A DNA stretch of 64,000 nucleotides from Paenibacillus phytohabitans (GTDB lineage: Bacteria; Bacillota; Bacilli; Paenibacillales; Paenibacillaceae). The notes beneath the pieces are model-generated. The model saw only the letters and a program-made list of their open reading frames with translations. It was not told the origin of the DNA and made no database searches. The position numbers were made by a program, and so were the translations under genes. Every line of letters begins with the position of its first letter. The stretch's first letter is position 1. The stretch spans positions 62,001-126,000 of the forward strand of contig NZ_WHOB01000027.1 of the NCBI RefSeq assembly GCF_013141775.1, read 5' to 3'. Shown here in pieces: positions 9,161 through 18,223 of this stretch.

Positions 9161-10099
9161 ATGAGCGAATATGTGCTACAGGCACACCAATTATCCAAGC
9201 ATTACAAGCATCACCCTGCACTGGACCGTGTCGACCTGTCGATACGCCGGGGCAGCATCTATGGGTTCATAGGCCAGAACGGCGCCGGGAAATCAACCCT
9301 TATGCGGATAGCAGCAGGACTTTCCAGGCCAACCTCAGGCCAAATCGAATTATTCGGATATAAGGAAGGCGCACAGCTTGTGCAGGCGAGAAAAAGGATT
9401 GGCACGACTATTGAGACACCCGCCCTTTTCCCTCATCTATCAGCCGCAGAGAACCTGGAGGTATTCCGGCTGCAAAAGGGTATCCGCGACAAAACGCAGA
9501 TCCGCCAAACCTTATCACTGGTAGGACTGGAGCAGGCCGGCAGCAAAATCGCTGCCAACTTCTCTTTGGGTATGAAGCAGCGGCTGGGTCTGGCGGTTTC
9601 ACTGCTCGGCAACCCTGAGCTGCTTATTCTTGACGAACCCACCAATGGACTCGATCCTGTGGGGGTTGTTGAATTAAGAGAATTATTGCTTCATTTAAAT
9701 AGGGACAAGGGCATCAGTATTCTGATATCCAGCCATATTCTGAGTGAGCTGCATTTGCTGGCAACGGATTACGGGATTATTCATAACGGGCGAATGCTGG
9801 AGCAGTTGTCTGTAAGCGAGCTTCAGGCCAAGTGCAGGCAATACCTGCACATCAAGGTAGACTCACCAGAGAAAGCCATAGGAATTATACAAGAAGAATG
9901 GCAGACAACGGAATATGAACTAGATGCTGACGGTATCATCCGCTTATATGAACCGTTCGGCCCTCCCGGTGCGCTCTCGGCTAAGCTGTTTGCAGCAGGT
10001 CTGGAAGTCCAGCAGTTCATGCCGAAGGGCGAAAAGCTGGAACGGTATTATACCAAGCTGATTGGAGGGGCGGCAAATGGCAAATCTGTTACGGTCTGA
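9161..10099 (+). CDS. ABC transporter ATP-binding protein (bacitracin/lantibiotic type)
   Basis: This 312-residue ATPase should power the permease encoded next. It has Walker A (GQNGAGKST, about 38-46), signature (FSLGMKQRL) and Walker B plus D-loop (LLILDEPTNGLDP). The C-terminal 90 residues form the extension usual in BcrA-like exporters that protect against peptide antibiotics. I chose the ATG at 9161 because GAGGTGGGAG sits at the right distance; an in-frame GTG at 9149 lies inside that site. The permease gene overlaps its 3' end. A role in antimicrobial peptide resistance is inferred from the neighbouring two-component system. Confidence 0.85.
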   Translation: MSEYVLQAHQLSKHYKHHPALDRVDLSIRRGSIYGFIGQNGAGKSTLMRIAAGLSRPTSGQIELFGYKEGAQLVQARKRIGTTIETPALFPHLSAAENLEVFRLQKGIRDKTQIRQTLSLVGLEQAGSKIAANFSLGMKQRLGLAVSLLGNPELLILDEPTNGLDPVGVVELRELLLHLNRDKGISILISSHILSELHLLATDYGIIHNGRMLEQLSVSELQAKCRQYLHIKVDSPEKAIGIIQEEWQTTEYELDADGIIRLYEPFGPPGALSAKLFAAGLEVQQFMPKGEKLERYYTKLIGGAANGKSVTV

Positions 10100-10832
10100 G
10101 CTGTACAAATTATACAAAGAGCCCTCGTTCCGGATTCTCTGTTTCACTTTTATCTTCGTGGCGGTCATCTTATCCGGAGTTATCCATTATATGGGCTCAG
10201 ATCAGAAGGTTTTCAGCGGGATATCCGGGCTAAGCCAAGGTATACAAGTGAATGTGCTTGTGCTTAAAATCTCGTTAGCCGTAGTGGGAGGCTTCTTTCT
10301 CTCAGGTGAGCATGGCCTTGGAATTATGAAAATCTCGGTTGCTTCGGGGTACAGCCGCAGACAGATTTATACTGCCAAGCTGACGGCCTATTCTATCGGA
10401 ATCATCATTTTGTCTTTAATCGTCCCTGTCATATGTGTGATAGCCGGCAGTTTGCTGAATGGCTTCGGCAGCCTCCCGGAAATTCCTGCCGCCCTATATT
10501 TATTTCGTACACTTGCCTTCACGATACTATATGCAGCAGCCTTTGCCTCCATGGTTGCCGTGTTCGCTGTCACAACAACAATAAGCGGCATAACGATTGG
10601 CGCGGTGCTGCTGGTAATGCTTTTCTTCGACACTCTCTCAGAGTGGCTGAGCGGCAAATGGGCTGTGTACAGAGAATTTTATGAGCATTCCGTATTTAAG
10701 CTTGTGATGGATATCACCATCCCACAGCCGACAACGTATCAGCTTACTCTCTTAATTTCGATTCCCATTGCAACCATTCTCGTATTTGCCTGGGTGGGGA
10801 TCATGAGCTTCCGGAACATGGAAATTAAATAA
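10077..10832 (+). CDS. ABC-2 type permease of the bacitracin-type transporter
   Basis: This 251-residue protein has about six hydrophobic segments, with an N-terminal cytoplasmic start (MANLLRSELYKLYKEPSF) typical of BcrB-like ABC-2 permeases ('LLRSEL-K'). It should pair with the ATPase just upstream; the genes overlap by 23 bp. The ATG at 10077 is preceded by GGAGGGG at good spacing. The substrate cannot be read from sequence; related systems export or detoxify bacitracin and lantibiotics. Confidence 0.8.
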   Translation: MANLLRSELYKLYKEPSFRILCFTFIFVAVILSGVIHYMGSDQKVFSGISGLSQGIQVNVLVLKISLAVVGGFFLSGEHGLGIMKISVASGYSRRQIYTAKLTAYSIGIIILSLIVPVICVIAGSLLNGFGSLPEIPAALYLFRTLAFTILYAAAFASMVAVFAVTTTISGITIGAVLLVMLFFDTLSEWLSGKWAVYREFYEHSVFKLVMDITIPQPTTYQLTLLISIPIATILVFAWVGIMSFRNMEIK

Positions 10833-10862
10833 TCAATAAATTAAATCCAAGGAGACCTGACT

Positions 10863-10949
10863 ATGAAAAAACGTATTCTCTATCTGTTGATCATTGTTGC
10901 TGGCGCAGCATTGATTTTATTCTCCATGATCGGTTTTGAAACGTCCTGA
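10863..10949 (+). CDS. 28-residue membrane peptide
   Basis: This short gene has an AAGGAG site 6 bp before its ATG and starts 30 bp after the permease stop, so it probably belongs to the same transcript. The peptide has two or three lysines/arginine at the start (MKKRILYLL), one hydrophobic helix, and the tail SMIGFETS. It resembles the tiny single-helix proteins that accompany some ABC transporters, but I do not recognise a family. Function is unknown; an accessory subunit is only a guess. Confidence 0.55.
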   Translation: MKKRILYLLIIVAGAALILFSMIGFETS

Positions 10950-11010
10950 TTTACGGAAATATCCAAATCATATATGATGGTCACTATATAAGATGCACTA
11001 AAGAGTTCCA

Positions 11011-11193
11011 CTTAAAGCTGAGTCGTCACTGCGGTGAACATTTGGACTTCCGGCCGCTGTTGTCTCCAGATTTCTTGATTATTACTGCTGTTCGCGGTGG
11101 AAATCCGGTGACTGCTTATGCTTCCGGAGTGCTTTCCTGCGGAAAGCTTTCAGGCGGTCGCTACCGCTCCTACAGTTCCAAATTTCCCCTCCG
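11011..11193. repeat. Dispersed ~185-bp intergenic repeat, copy 1
   Basis: This block aligns with 59316-59500 at roughly 85-90% by hand, in the same orientation, with a few one- to three-base gaps. It contains small hairpins, for example GCTTTCC-tgc-GGAAAGC (11131-11147) and GGCGGT-cgct-ACCGC (about 11153-11166). It fills most of the gap between the 28-residue peptide gene and the response regulator. It has no reading frame of its own that I can defend. It may be a MITE-like element or a structured RNA. Confidence 0.8.
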
Positions 11194-11271
11194 CTTCTTT
11201 TGCTTTTAGTTAATTTCTATAGTGCTTCTTATATAGAACTATATCCTACAAAAAACGGGTGTGTCCTTACT

Positions 11272-11970
11272 ATGGCAAGTGAACGGATTATGATTGTCGA
11301 AGATGAGCTGGAGATCGCCGAGCTGATCAAGGATTATTTGGAGATAGAGCGGTATGAGGTGATCATCTGCCCTGACGGTGAAGAAGCGCTCCGGGCTTTC
11401 GGACAGTTTCATCCGCAGCTGGTAGTCCTTGATATTATGCTGCCGCTGCTTGATGGAATGGAGGTATGCCGCAGGATACGTACGGAGTCCGATGTTCCCA
11501 TCATTATGCTCAGCGCAAAAAAACGGGATTCCGACAAAATCCTGGGGCTAGGTCTGGGAGCGGATGATTATGTGGTGAAGCCCTTTAGTCCAGGTGAGAT
11601 TGTGGCTAGGGTTAAGGCTCAGCTGAGGCGTTTCAACGGGTTAACCTTACCTTCAAAGCAACAAAGTACAGTCGTATATCCCGGCTTGGAGCTTGATCTC
11701 AAAGCCTATGAGGTCCGGGTACGCAAGGAGAACGTTCATTTCTCAGCGCGGGAATTCGAGGTACTCCGCTTCCTCGCGATCCATCCCAATCAGGTGTTTA
11801 CCCGTGAACAGATCTTCGGGAGTGCCTGGGGAATACACGAATACGGGGATCTGAATACGGTAACAGTGCATGTCAAAAAAATACGGGAAAAAATCGAATT
11901 AGATCCGGCCAATCCCCGGTACATTCTTACCGTTCGGGGTATAGGCTATAAATTTTACGGGGGGAAGTAA
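11272..11970 (+). CDS. OmpR-family response regulator
   Basis: This 232-residue regulator has a receiver domain (about 5-118) with the acidic pair Glu10/Asp11, phospho-acceptor Asp54 (VVLDIMLP) and Lys of VVKPF. A winged-helix DNA-binding domain follows (about 132-230, with HVKKIREKIE and VRGIGYKF). It should be phosphorylated by the kinase encoded immediately downstream. The ATG at 11272 gives a normal N-terminus (MASERIMIVEDE); a longer frame from 11200 runs into the repeat and adds unrelated residues. The nearby ABC genes are the likely targets, as in BceRS or VanRS-like pairs, but this is inference. Confidence 0.9.
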   Translation: MASERIMIVEDELEIAELIKDYLEIERYEVIICPDGEEALRAFGQFHPQLVVLDIMLPLLDGMEVCRRIRTESDVPIIMLSAKKRDSDKILGLGLGADDYVVKPFSPGEIVARVKAQLRRFNGLTLPSKQQSTVVYPGLELDLKAYEVRVRKENVHFSAREFEVLRFLAIHPNQVFTREQIFGSAWGIHEYGDLNTVTVHVKKIREKIELDPANPRYILTVRGIGYKFYGGK

Positions 11971-13038
11971 ATGAAGAAGCCGGGCCTCCGCTTTCAAATG
12001 GTTACTTCGATGGTTATCATTATCCTGCTTCCGCTACTTCTCGTTTGCTCTGTAGCAGTCGGCACCGGGAGCAATACCAGCTCATCCGCAGATAAATTTT
12101 ATAATGAAATGATTCCTGTGGTCCTATTGGTGCTCCCGCTGATCTGCTGTACAATTTGGATGACCCGAACGATAACCCGCAAAATTCTACTGCCTCTCCG
12201 GGAGCTTACGCTTGCGGCTGAACAGATTGTGCAGGGCAACATGGATTGCCCGATCACATACCGGGCCAATGACGAAATGGGCAGGTTCAGCGCCGTGTTC
12301 GAGCTGATGAGAACCCGTCTGCTGGAATCCAAGGTGAACCAGGATGCTTATGAACAAGCACGCAATGAACTTATAGCGAGCATCTCTCATGATCTCCGGA
12401 CCCCTCTTTCCTCCATCAGGGGATATGTGGAGGGTCTGCAGGATGGCGTCGCACAGGATAAGGTCAAATTCGAACGTTATTTATCAATCATCCGGGACAA
12501 GACAGACAAGCTAAACGATCTGATTGAGGATCTGTTCCGCTTCTCGGAGCTGGAGTCGGGGCAGCTGCAAATGAACTACGAAGAGATCGAATGCGATCTT
12601 ATGCTGGAGTCCATCGTGCGGCCGCTGGAATATGAATTTACTGAGGCCAGGGCCCGATTAACTGTGGTCCGTCCCTTTCCGGCTGGAAGGGTGCGGGCAG
12701 ACGCGGTCCGCCTCACGCAGGTATTTAACAACTTAGTCGGCAATGCCACCAAATACGCAGGTGAAGAGGCACATATAACTATAGCCGCTTCCCATACCGG
12801 GAAGCGGCTGAAGGTTAGTGTGAGTGATAACGGTACAGAAATCGCACCCGAGCACTTGCCCCACCTTTTTGAGCGGTTCTACCGCGGAGATAAATCACGC
12901 TCCAGCCAATGGGGGGGAGCCGGCCTGGGGCTTGCCATCTGCAAATACATTATTGAAGCACATGGCGGTGACATCGGAGTTCACACCTTGCCGGGTGCCG
13001 GCAATGTGTTTTTCTTTTCGTTGCCGCTTACTTCATAA
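11971..13038 (+). CDS. Sensor histidine kinase, short extracellular loop
   Basis: The kinase has two membrane helices (about 11-30 and 47-66) with only about 16 residues between them, then a HAMP region, a dimerisation helix with His140 (SISHDLRTPLSSI) and an ATPase domain with N-box, GAGLGL and related motifs. Such short loops are typical of kinases that sense in the membrane, often cell-envelope stress. Its ATG follows the regulator's stop directly, with GGGGGGAAG inside the upstream gene. Its 3' end meets the convergent treR gene with only two bases between them and no separate terminator. Confidence 0.9.
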   Translation: MKKPGLRFQMVTSMVIIILLPLLLVCSVAVGTGSNTSSSADKFYNEMIPVVLLVLPLICCTIWMTRTITRKILLPLRELTLAAEQIVQGNMDCPITYRANDEMGRFSAVFELMRTRLLESKVNQDAYEQARNELIASISHDLRTPLSSIRGYVEGLQDGVAQDKVKFERYLSIIRDKTDKLNDLIEDLFRFSELESGQLQMNYEEIECDLMLESIVRPLEYEFTEARARLTVVRPFPAGRVRADAVRLTQVFNNLVGNATKYAGEEAHITIAASHTGKRLKVSVSDNGTEIAPEHLPHLFERFYRGDKSRSSQWGGAGLGLAICKYIIEAHGGDIGVHTLPGAGNVFFFSLPLTS

Positions 13039-13040
13039 TA

Positions 13041-13760
13041 TTACCGCCGCACCCGTCTGGCAAAATCCACGAACTGAAACTTATCCAGCCGGTGTCTGGA
13101 TTCGGTATATTGGAACAGCACCGTATTCTCCAGATACACATAGTTCCGCACTACGACAATATGCGTGTATTTCTTCAGATCAAGCAGGCGGTGATCCTCC
13201 TCCGTTGCAGGCTCAACGGATATCAGCTTCTTCGCATAACTGATTTTCAGCCCCAGCTCCACTTCCAGATATTCATAGATAGAGCCTGCCGCGATCTCTG
13301 CGCTTAAGAACGGCACAATATCCGCCCGGAAATAATCCTTGTCCAGAATGATCCGTTCTTCTTCAATCTCTCTGGCGCGGATCACCTTCCATACCGGGGT
13401 ATCCTCCGGAACCTGCAGCTGTCTGGCCAGCGCAGAGCCGGCCGGCTCCATCACCGTTTCCTCTACCAGTGTCCGTGAGGGAGCACCGAGAGTACCTGCC
13501 ATTTCCTTGAACGAGATCAGGCCGGTAACGGGAAAATCCATCCGGGTCATATCCAGCACAAACGAGCCTCTGCCTTTGATTTTGTGAATATAGCCCTCGC
13601 GGAACAGCAGATTCAGCGCTTTGCGCACCGTTTCCCGCGAAGTGCAGTACGCCTCGGCCAGCTCACTTTCAGAAGGCAGCTTGGTCCCCGGCAGCAGCTG
13701 GCCGGAATGGATCTGGCTACTGTATTCATTATAGATTTGCAAATATATATTTTCTCTCAT
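13041..13760 (-). CDS. treR: Trehalose operon repressor TreR (GntR family, UTRA)
   Basis: The protein is 239 residues long. Residues 1-70 form the GntR winged helix (LPSESELAEAYCTSRETVRKA is split as LPSESELAEAY and TSRETVRKAL) and about 90-235 form a UTRA ligand-binding domain. In Bacillus, TreR represses the tre operon and is released by trehalose-6-phosphate. Here it is the last gene of treA-treP-treR, and two near-perfect TreR palindromes lie before treA. The operon context makes this assignment strong. Confidence 0.9.
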   Translation of the reverse strand: MRENIYLQIYNEYSSQIHSGQLLPGTKLPSESELAEAYCTSRETVRKALNLLFREGYIHKIKGRGSFVLDMTRMDFPVTGLISFKEMAGTLGAPSRTLVEETVMEPAGSALARQLQVPEDTPVWKVIRAREIEEERIILDKDYFRADIVPFLSAEIAAGSIYEYLEVELGLKISYAKKLISVEPATEEDHRLLDLKKYTHIVVVRNYVYLENTVLFQYTESRHRLDKFQFVDFARRVRR

Positions 13761-13832
13761 TATAGATCACCGCCCTATATTGTATCACGCCGTGGCTCTG
13801 GACGCATGGATTCAATTCGGGGGCGGGCCGGA

Positions 13833-15827
13833 TCAACCCTTAAGATGAATAGTCAAAATACTGGTCTGCTTTGCCGTCGCCGGTCCCGTCTTCTCCTCAA
13901 TCTTCTCCACCATCTCCTGCCCCGCAGGAATGATGATTGGGGTAATCACCGGGTAACCGGCTGCACGGATAGCATCCATATCGAATTCCAGCAGAAGCTC
14001 GCCGGCCTTCACCTTATCGCCAATATTCTTAAGCTGGGTGAACCCGCTGCCCTTGAGCGACACCGTATTAATCCCTACGTGGATAAGTACCTGCACGCCG
14101 CTGGCATGCTCCAGAATAAGCGCATGTTTGCTCTTGATTACATGGGCGACTGTCGCATCAAACGGTGCATATACTTTCCCTTCGGAGGGTTCAATCGCAA
14201 CCCCCTGACCCATCTGCCCCTCGGCAAAAGCAGGATCGGGTACCTGCGCAAGCGGTACTGCCGTGCCGCTGAGCGGTGCAGCCAGCTCCAGAATGTTCAC
14301 CGGCTCCTGTGAGCCTTGAACGGACTGGCGGCTGCTGAGTTCATCTTGTACGGCCGGAGGGCTGACCGTTGTTGTTCCGGCTGCTGTTGCGCCTGCGGCT
14401 GCAACTGAACTCTTCCCGGCACGGCTGACGACGGCACGGCCATACAGCACAGTAGCCGTAAACGGCACGATCAGCACAATTGCCATACCTACGAAGAATA
14501 CGCCCCACTGGTTCGGGAAGATGGACAAGAAGCCGGGAACCCCGCCAACGCCAATGGAAGAGGCGCGGACCTGATTAATCGTGAGCAGAACCCCGCCCAG
14601 TGCAGAGCCGATCATTCCGAAGATGAACGGATAGCGGTAGCGGATATTGACCCCGAAGATCGCCGGTTCCGTGACTCCGAGGAAGGCAGAGATCGAAGAC
14701 GTTACCGCAAGTCCCTTCGTCTTCTGTTCTTTGATGACGAACATCATCGCCAGTGCCGCTGCCCCCTGTGCAATGTTGGAGAGAGCGAGCATCGGCCAGA
14801 GGAACGTGCCGCCTTCACTTCCGATAAGCTGAACGTCAACCGCCAGGAAGGTATGATGCATCCCTGTGATGACCAGCAGCGCATAGAATCCGCCATAGAT
14901 TAAGCCGCCTAGAATCGCAAAATGATCGAACACATAGACCAGTCCGGAAGTGATCGCATTGGCGATACCGAAGGTAACCGGTCCAATAATTGTGAACGCC
15001 AGGAAACCTGTAATCAGCAGAGTCACTGGCGCAACAACCAGCAGTTTAATCGAGTCATGTACTCTTTTGTTCAGGAACTTCTCAATGCCGGCCAGAATAT
15101 AGGCCGAGACCAGCACCGGCAATACCTGTCCCTGATAACCGATTTTCTCCAGATGCCAGCCGAACAAATTCCAGGTCGGAACCGTTCCTTCCGTAGAAGC
15201 ACTGGCATAACCGTAGGCACTTAATAAATCCGGATGAACAAGAATAAGTCCGAGCACAATCCCGAGCAGCGGACTGCCGCCGAACCGGGTCACTGCCGCC
15301 CAGCCGATCAGGGCCGGTAAGAACGTGAAGGCTGTGCTGGCAATCGTATTGATAATCGCCGCTATATCTTTCCACTGCGGATAGACATCAACCAGCGACT
15401 GGCTGAAGAAGATACCCGGTCCAGTCAGTATATTATTAATCCCGAGCAGCAAACCTGCAGTTACGATGGCCGGAAGGATCGGAATAAAAATATCGGCCAG
15501 CGTCTTGATCGCCCGCTGCAGAGGATTCTGTTTACGGGCCGCTGCCGATTTCACCTCATCCTTGGAAGAACGGGCACCGCCGGTCAGCTGAATCATTTCG
15601 TCATACACTTTATCAACGGTTCCCGGACCAATTACGATCTGGAACTGGCCTTGGCTGGAAAATTGTCCTTTGACAAGGTCATTGGCGTCCAGCGCTGCTG
15701 AATCCACCTTGCTCTCGTCATAGAGCGAGAATCTTAGCCGGGTTACGCAATGTGTCGCGACCTCAATATTCTCCTTGCCCCCAACCGCCCGTACAATATC
15801 CTCTACATTCTTGCGGTCAATAGCCAT
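13833..15827 (-). CDS. treP: Trehalose PTS transporter EIIBCA
   Basis: This 664-residue protein imports trehalose and phosphorylates it to trehalose-6-phosphate. Domain order is EIIB (about 1-85, active Cys27 in THCVTRLRF), EIIC (about 105-465, many membrane helices, with GVTEPAIFG), an Ala/Thr-rich linker (about 465-510) and EIIA of the glucose type (about 525-664, His583 in LIHVGINT). B. subtilis TreP lacks the EIIA part and borrows one, so this fused form is self-sufficient. It lies 11 bp after treA in the same operon. Specificity is inferred from its neighbours. Confidence 0.9.
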   Translation of the reverse strand: MAIDRKNVEDIVRAVGGKENIEVATHCVTRLRFSLYDESKVDSAALDANDLVKGQFSSQGQFQIVIGPGTVDKVYDEMIQLTGGARSSKDEVKSAAARKQNPLQRAIKTLADIFIPILPAIVTAGLLLGINNILTGPGIFFSQSLVDVYPQWKDIAAIINTIASTAFTFLPALIGWAAVTRFGGSPLLGIVLGLILVHPDLLSAYGYASASTEGTVPTWNLFGWHLEKIGYQGQVLPVLVSAYILAGIEKFLNKRVHDSIKLLVVAPVTLLITGFLAFTIIGPVTFGIANAITSGLVYVFDHFAILGGLIYGGFYALLVITGMHHTFLAVDVQLIGSEGGTFLWPMLALSNIAQGAAALAMMFVIKEQKTKGLAVTSSISAFLGVTEPAIFGVNIRYRYPFIFGMIGSALGGVLLTINQVRASSIGVGGVPGFLSIFPNQWGVFFVGMAIVLIVPFTATVLYGRAVVSRAGKSSVAAAGATAAGTTTVSPPAVQDELSSRQSVQGSQEPVNILELAAPLSGTAVPLAQVPDPAFAEGQMGQGVAIEPSEGKVYAPFDATVAHVIKSKHALILEHASGVQVLIHVGINTVSLKGSGFTQLKNIGDKVKAGELLLEFDMDAIRAAGYPVITPIIIPAGQEMVEKIEEKTGPATAKQTSILTIHLKG

Positions 15828-15838
15828 ATCATCACTCC

Positions 15839-17551
15839 TTAAGTATTAGATGTTGTTAACCACATATAGGAAGCATAAGGACTCAGTTGAAGCTCTTGGG
15901 TTAATGCAGGTTCATCGGCTGTATTACCGGTTAAAAGCTTGTCCGTATCCGCTTGGCTTAAGTCTGCCCAATGCTTGTCCGCGAACCGGAAGCTAATCTC
16001 CTTACTGCTGAAGTTCGAGACCACAACAAGTGTCTCCCCTATCCCTGTCCGGGCATAAGCGAACACCTCGGGATGACCTTCATCCAATCTGCGGAATACA
16101 CCGTCGATAAATACGGCATGCTCTTTGCGCAGAGCAATCAGCTTGCGGTAATGATGGAGGATCGAATCCGGCCGCTCCAGTTCTTTTTGCACATTAATGT
16201 CCGGGTACCGCTCGTCGACCTTAAGCCAGGGCGTACCGCTGGTGAATCCGGCATTCGGACTGTCATCCCACTGCATCGGCGTACGGGAATTGTCGCGCGA
16301 ACGTTCCTGCAGGATGCTGAGGGCCGCTTCCGGACTCTTGCCCTGTTCCTGCAGAATGCGGTACATGTTCAGGGACTCAATATCGCGGAATTCTTCGATG
16401 CTCTTCCACTTCGGATTCGGCATGCCGATCTCCTCGCCCTGATAGACATATGGTGTTCCTTGAAGTCCATGCAGCGTTGTAGCCAGGAGTTTCGCACTTT
16501 CTTCGCGGTAGACATCATCATCGGTGAATCTGGAGAGCGCCCGCGGCTGATCATGATTGTTGAAGAATAAAGCGTTCCAGCCTCCGCCCTGCTGCATTCC
16601 GGTCTGCCACTCACTGAACAGCCGTTTCAATGCCTCGAAATCATAGGGCATCAGCTCCCACTTCCGTCCGCCCGGATAATCCACCTTCAGATGGTGGAAA
16701 TTGAAGGTCATGGAGAACTCCCGCTCTTCAGGGTTCGAGTAGCGGATACAATGTGCAAGGGTAGTGGAGGACATCTCCCCGACCGTCACCATCTCAAACG
16801 GGCCGAATACCTCTTCATACATGTCTTTGATGTATTCATGAACCCGTGGTCCATCTGTATAGAACTTCCGTCCATCCCCCGGCGGTACACTCCCGTCATC
16901 ATTAGGGAACTGCTGGTCTTTGGAGATCAAATTAATGACATCCATCCGGAACCCGTCCACACCCTTGCGTGCCCAGAACAGCATCATATCGCTAACCGCT
17001 CTGCGGACCTCTGCATTCTCCCAATTCAGATCGGCCTGAGTCTTGTCGAACAAGGTAAGATAATATTGTCCTGAAGCTTCATCGAACTGCCAGGCAGGCC
17101 CCCCGAACTTCGATTGCCAGTTATTCGGCAGGCCGCCGCCTGGTGCCGGGTCTTTCCAGATATAATAATTACGGTACGGGTTGTCCTTGCCTGAAATCGA
17201 CTGTTTGAACCATTCATGCTCCGTCGAGGTATGATTGACCACGATATCGGTCATCAGCTTCATGCCGCGCCGGTGCAGCTCCTCTATCAGCTCATCGAAA
17301 TCCTCCATCGTGCCAAAATCAGGGTTAATATTCTGATAATCCGCAACATCGTAACCGTTATCATATTGGGGCGAGACATAGACCGGCTGCAGCCAGACGA
17401 TATCAATCCCAAGCTCCTGCAAATAATCCAATTTCTCAGTAAGGCCTCTTATATCTCCTGTTCCATTGCCTGTCGTGTCCTTGAAGCTCTTCGGGTACAC
17501 CTGATACACTGTGGACCGGCGCCACCATTCTGAATACCGGGACTGGGTCAA
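15839..17551 (-). CDS. treA: Trehalose-6-phosphate hydrolase (GH13)
   Basis: This cytoplasmic GH13 enzyme should split trehalose-6-phosphate into glucose and glucose-6-phosphate. It shows the usual order: VYQVYPKSF at the start, DIVVNHTS, the nucleophile in DGFRMDVINLI, acid/base Glu in TVGEMSS, and the third Asp in FFNNHDQPR. The length of 570 residues is usual for the family. I chose the TTG at 17551 because GGAGGTG lies 6 bp upstream; a longer frame from 17566 would start inside that site. It is the first gene of the tre operon. Oligo-1,6-glucosidase is close in sequence, but the PTS and TreR neighbours favour TreA. Confidence 0.9.
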   Translation of the reverse strand: MTQSRYSEWWRRSTVYQVYPKSFKDTTGNGTGDIRGLTEKLDYLQELGIDIVWLQPVYVSPQYDNGYDVADYQNINPDFGTMEDFDELIEELHRRGMKLMTDIVVNHTSTEHEWFKQSISGKDNPYRNYYIWKDPAPGGGLPNNWQSKFGGPAWQFDEASGQYYLTLFDKTQADLNWENAEVRRAVSDMMLFWARKGVDGFRMDVINLISKDQQFPNDDGSVPPGDGRKFYTDGPRVHEYIKDMYEEVFGPFEMVTVGEMSSTTLAHCIRYSNPEEREFSMTFNFHHLKVDYPGGRKWELMPYDFEALKRLFSEWQTGMQQGGGWNALFFNNHDQPRALSRFTDDDVYREESAKLLATTLHGLQGTPYVYQGEEIGMPNPKWKSIEEFRDIESLNMYRILQEQGKSPEAALSILQERSRDNSRTPMQWDDSPNAGFTSGTPWLKVDERYPDINVQKELERPDSILHHYRKLIALRKEHAVFIDGVFRRLDEGHPEVFAYARTGIGETLVVVSNFSSKEISFRFADKHWADLSQADTDKLLTGNTADEPALTQELQLSPYASYMWLTTSNT

Positions 17552-17593
17552 ATTAAGCACCTCCAAAAGAATTGCTGTATTTCAATCATTAAA

Positions 17594-17645
17594 CTTGTAT
17601 ATACAAGGTCAAACACTTCACACAGTTTAAACCTGTATATACAGG
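17594..17645. promoter_or_regulatory. Two TreR operators upstream of treA
   Basis: Two palindromes, CTTGTATATACAAG (17594-17607) and CCTGTATATACAGG (17632-17645), lie 43 and 81 bp upstream of the treA start, with centres 38 bp apart. Both have the TGTATATACA core known for Bacillus TreR operators. Two sites suggest cooperative repression of the tre operon by the TreR encoded in it. Confidence 0.85.
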
Positions 17646-17668
17646 TTGTCAATAGGGCTAATCCGTTA

Positions 17669-17699
17669 GCGGTGTGCGGTGTGCGGTGTGCGGTGTGCG
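17669..17699. repeat. Four tandem copies of a 7-bp unit
   Basis: The unit GCGGTGT is repeated four times without error and followed by GCG. It lies upstream of the TreR sites in a non-coding stretch; 17700-17990 shows nothing else I can name. Confidence 0.85.
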
Positions 17700-18014
17700 T
17701 AAGACAGATGTTTGCGTAGTATAGATAAATGATATTAAGACAGGGGCAAAGGTATAAGGGGGAATGTAGCGGCAATAGCCGTGATTGCGATAATAATGAA
17801 ATTGTGGCGGGAACAGCACTAATAGCGGTGATAGTTACTGAATAGTATCTTTAACACGAATTGACCGCATCACTCCAGAGAGTCTCTCGTTATGCATAAG
17901 TAACAGTAATATTGGGTTAAAGCAAGGGTGCGTGAGCAATCTGCAGCGGGAAATTGTACATGTATCGCAGTTGTGGCTCATTTTGATAACTTTGTCTCTA
18001 GTCCAATATTAATT

Positions 18015-18196
18015 AAGTGGAAAATGTACATCTAAATTCCAATAATCAAACAGACTATAAACAATAAGTGGATAAAGAGCATCTAATTATTCCATTTCTC
18101 TAGTGAAAGGCATATTCGGCAGAATTAATTGTACTTTTTCCACTTATTATCCTATTTTTAGTATTGGATGAGATATTAAACGTCGTTTTTCCACTT
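18015..18196. repeat. Array of four TAAGTGGA motifs, 51-bp steps
   Basis: Two forward motifs (TAAGTGGAAAATGTACATCT and ATAAGTGGATAAAGAGCATC) have their AAGTGG cores at 18015 and 18066. Two inverted copies have CCACTT cores at 18140 and 18191. Each pair is exactly 51 bp apart. The layout (two forward, two inverted) and step size recall the GTTGTA arrays elsewhere in the window, but the motif is different. Confidence 0.65.
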
Positions 18197-18223
18197 ATTT
18201 CGATTGGTCAGCATTGGAGGCGC

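Noticed and set aside
10950..11271. Riboswitch or T-box leader before the response regulator
   Set aside because: The sequence is a dispersed repeat also found inside another operon, and no known riboswitch core was recognised.
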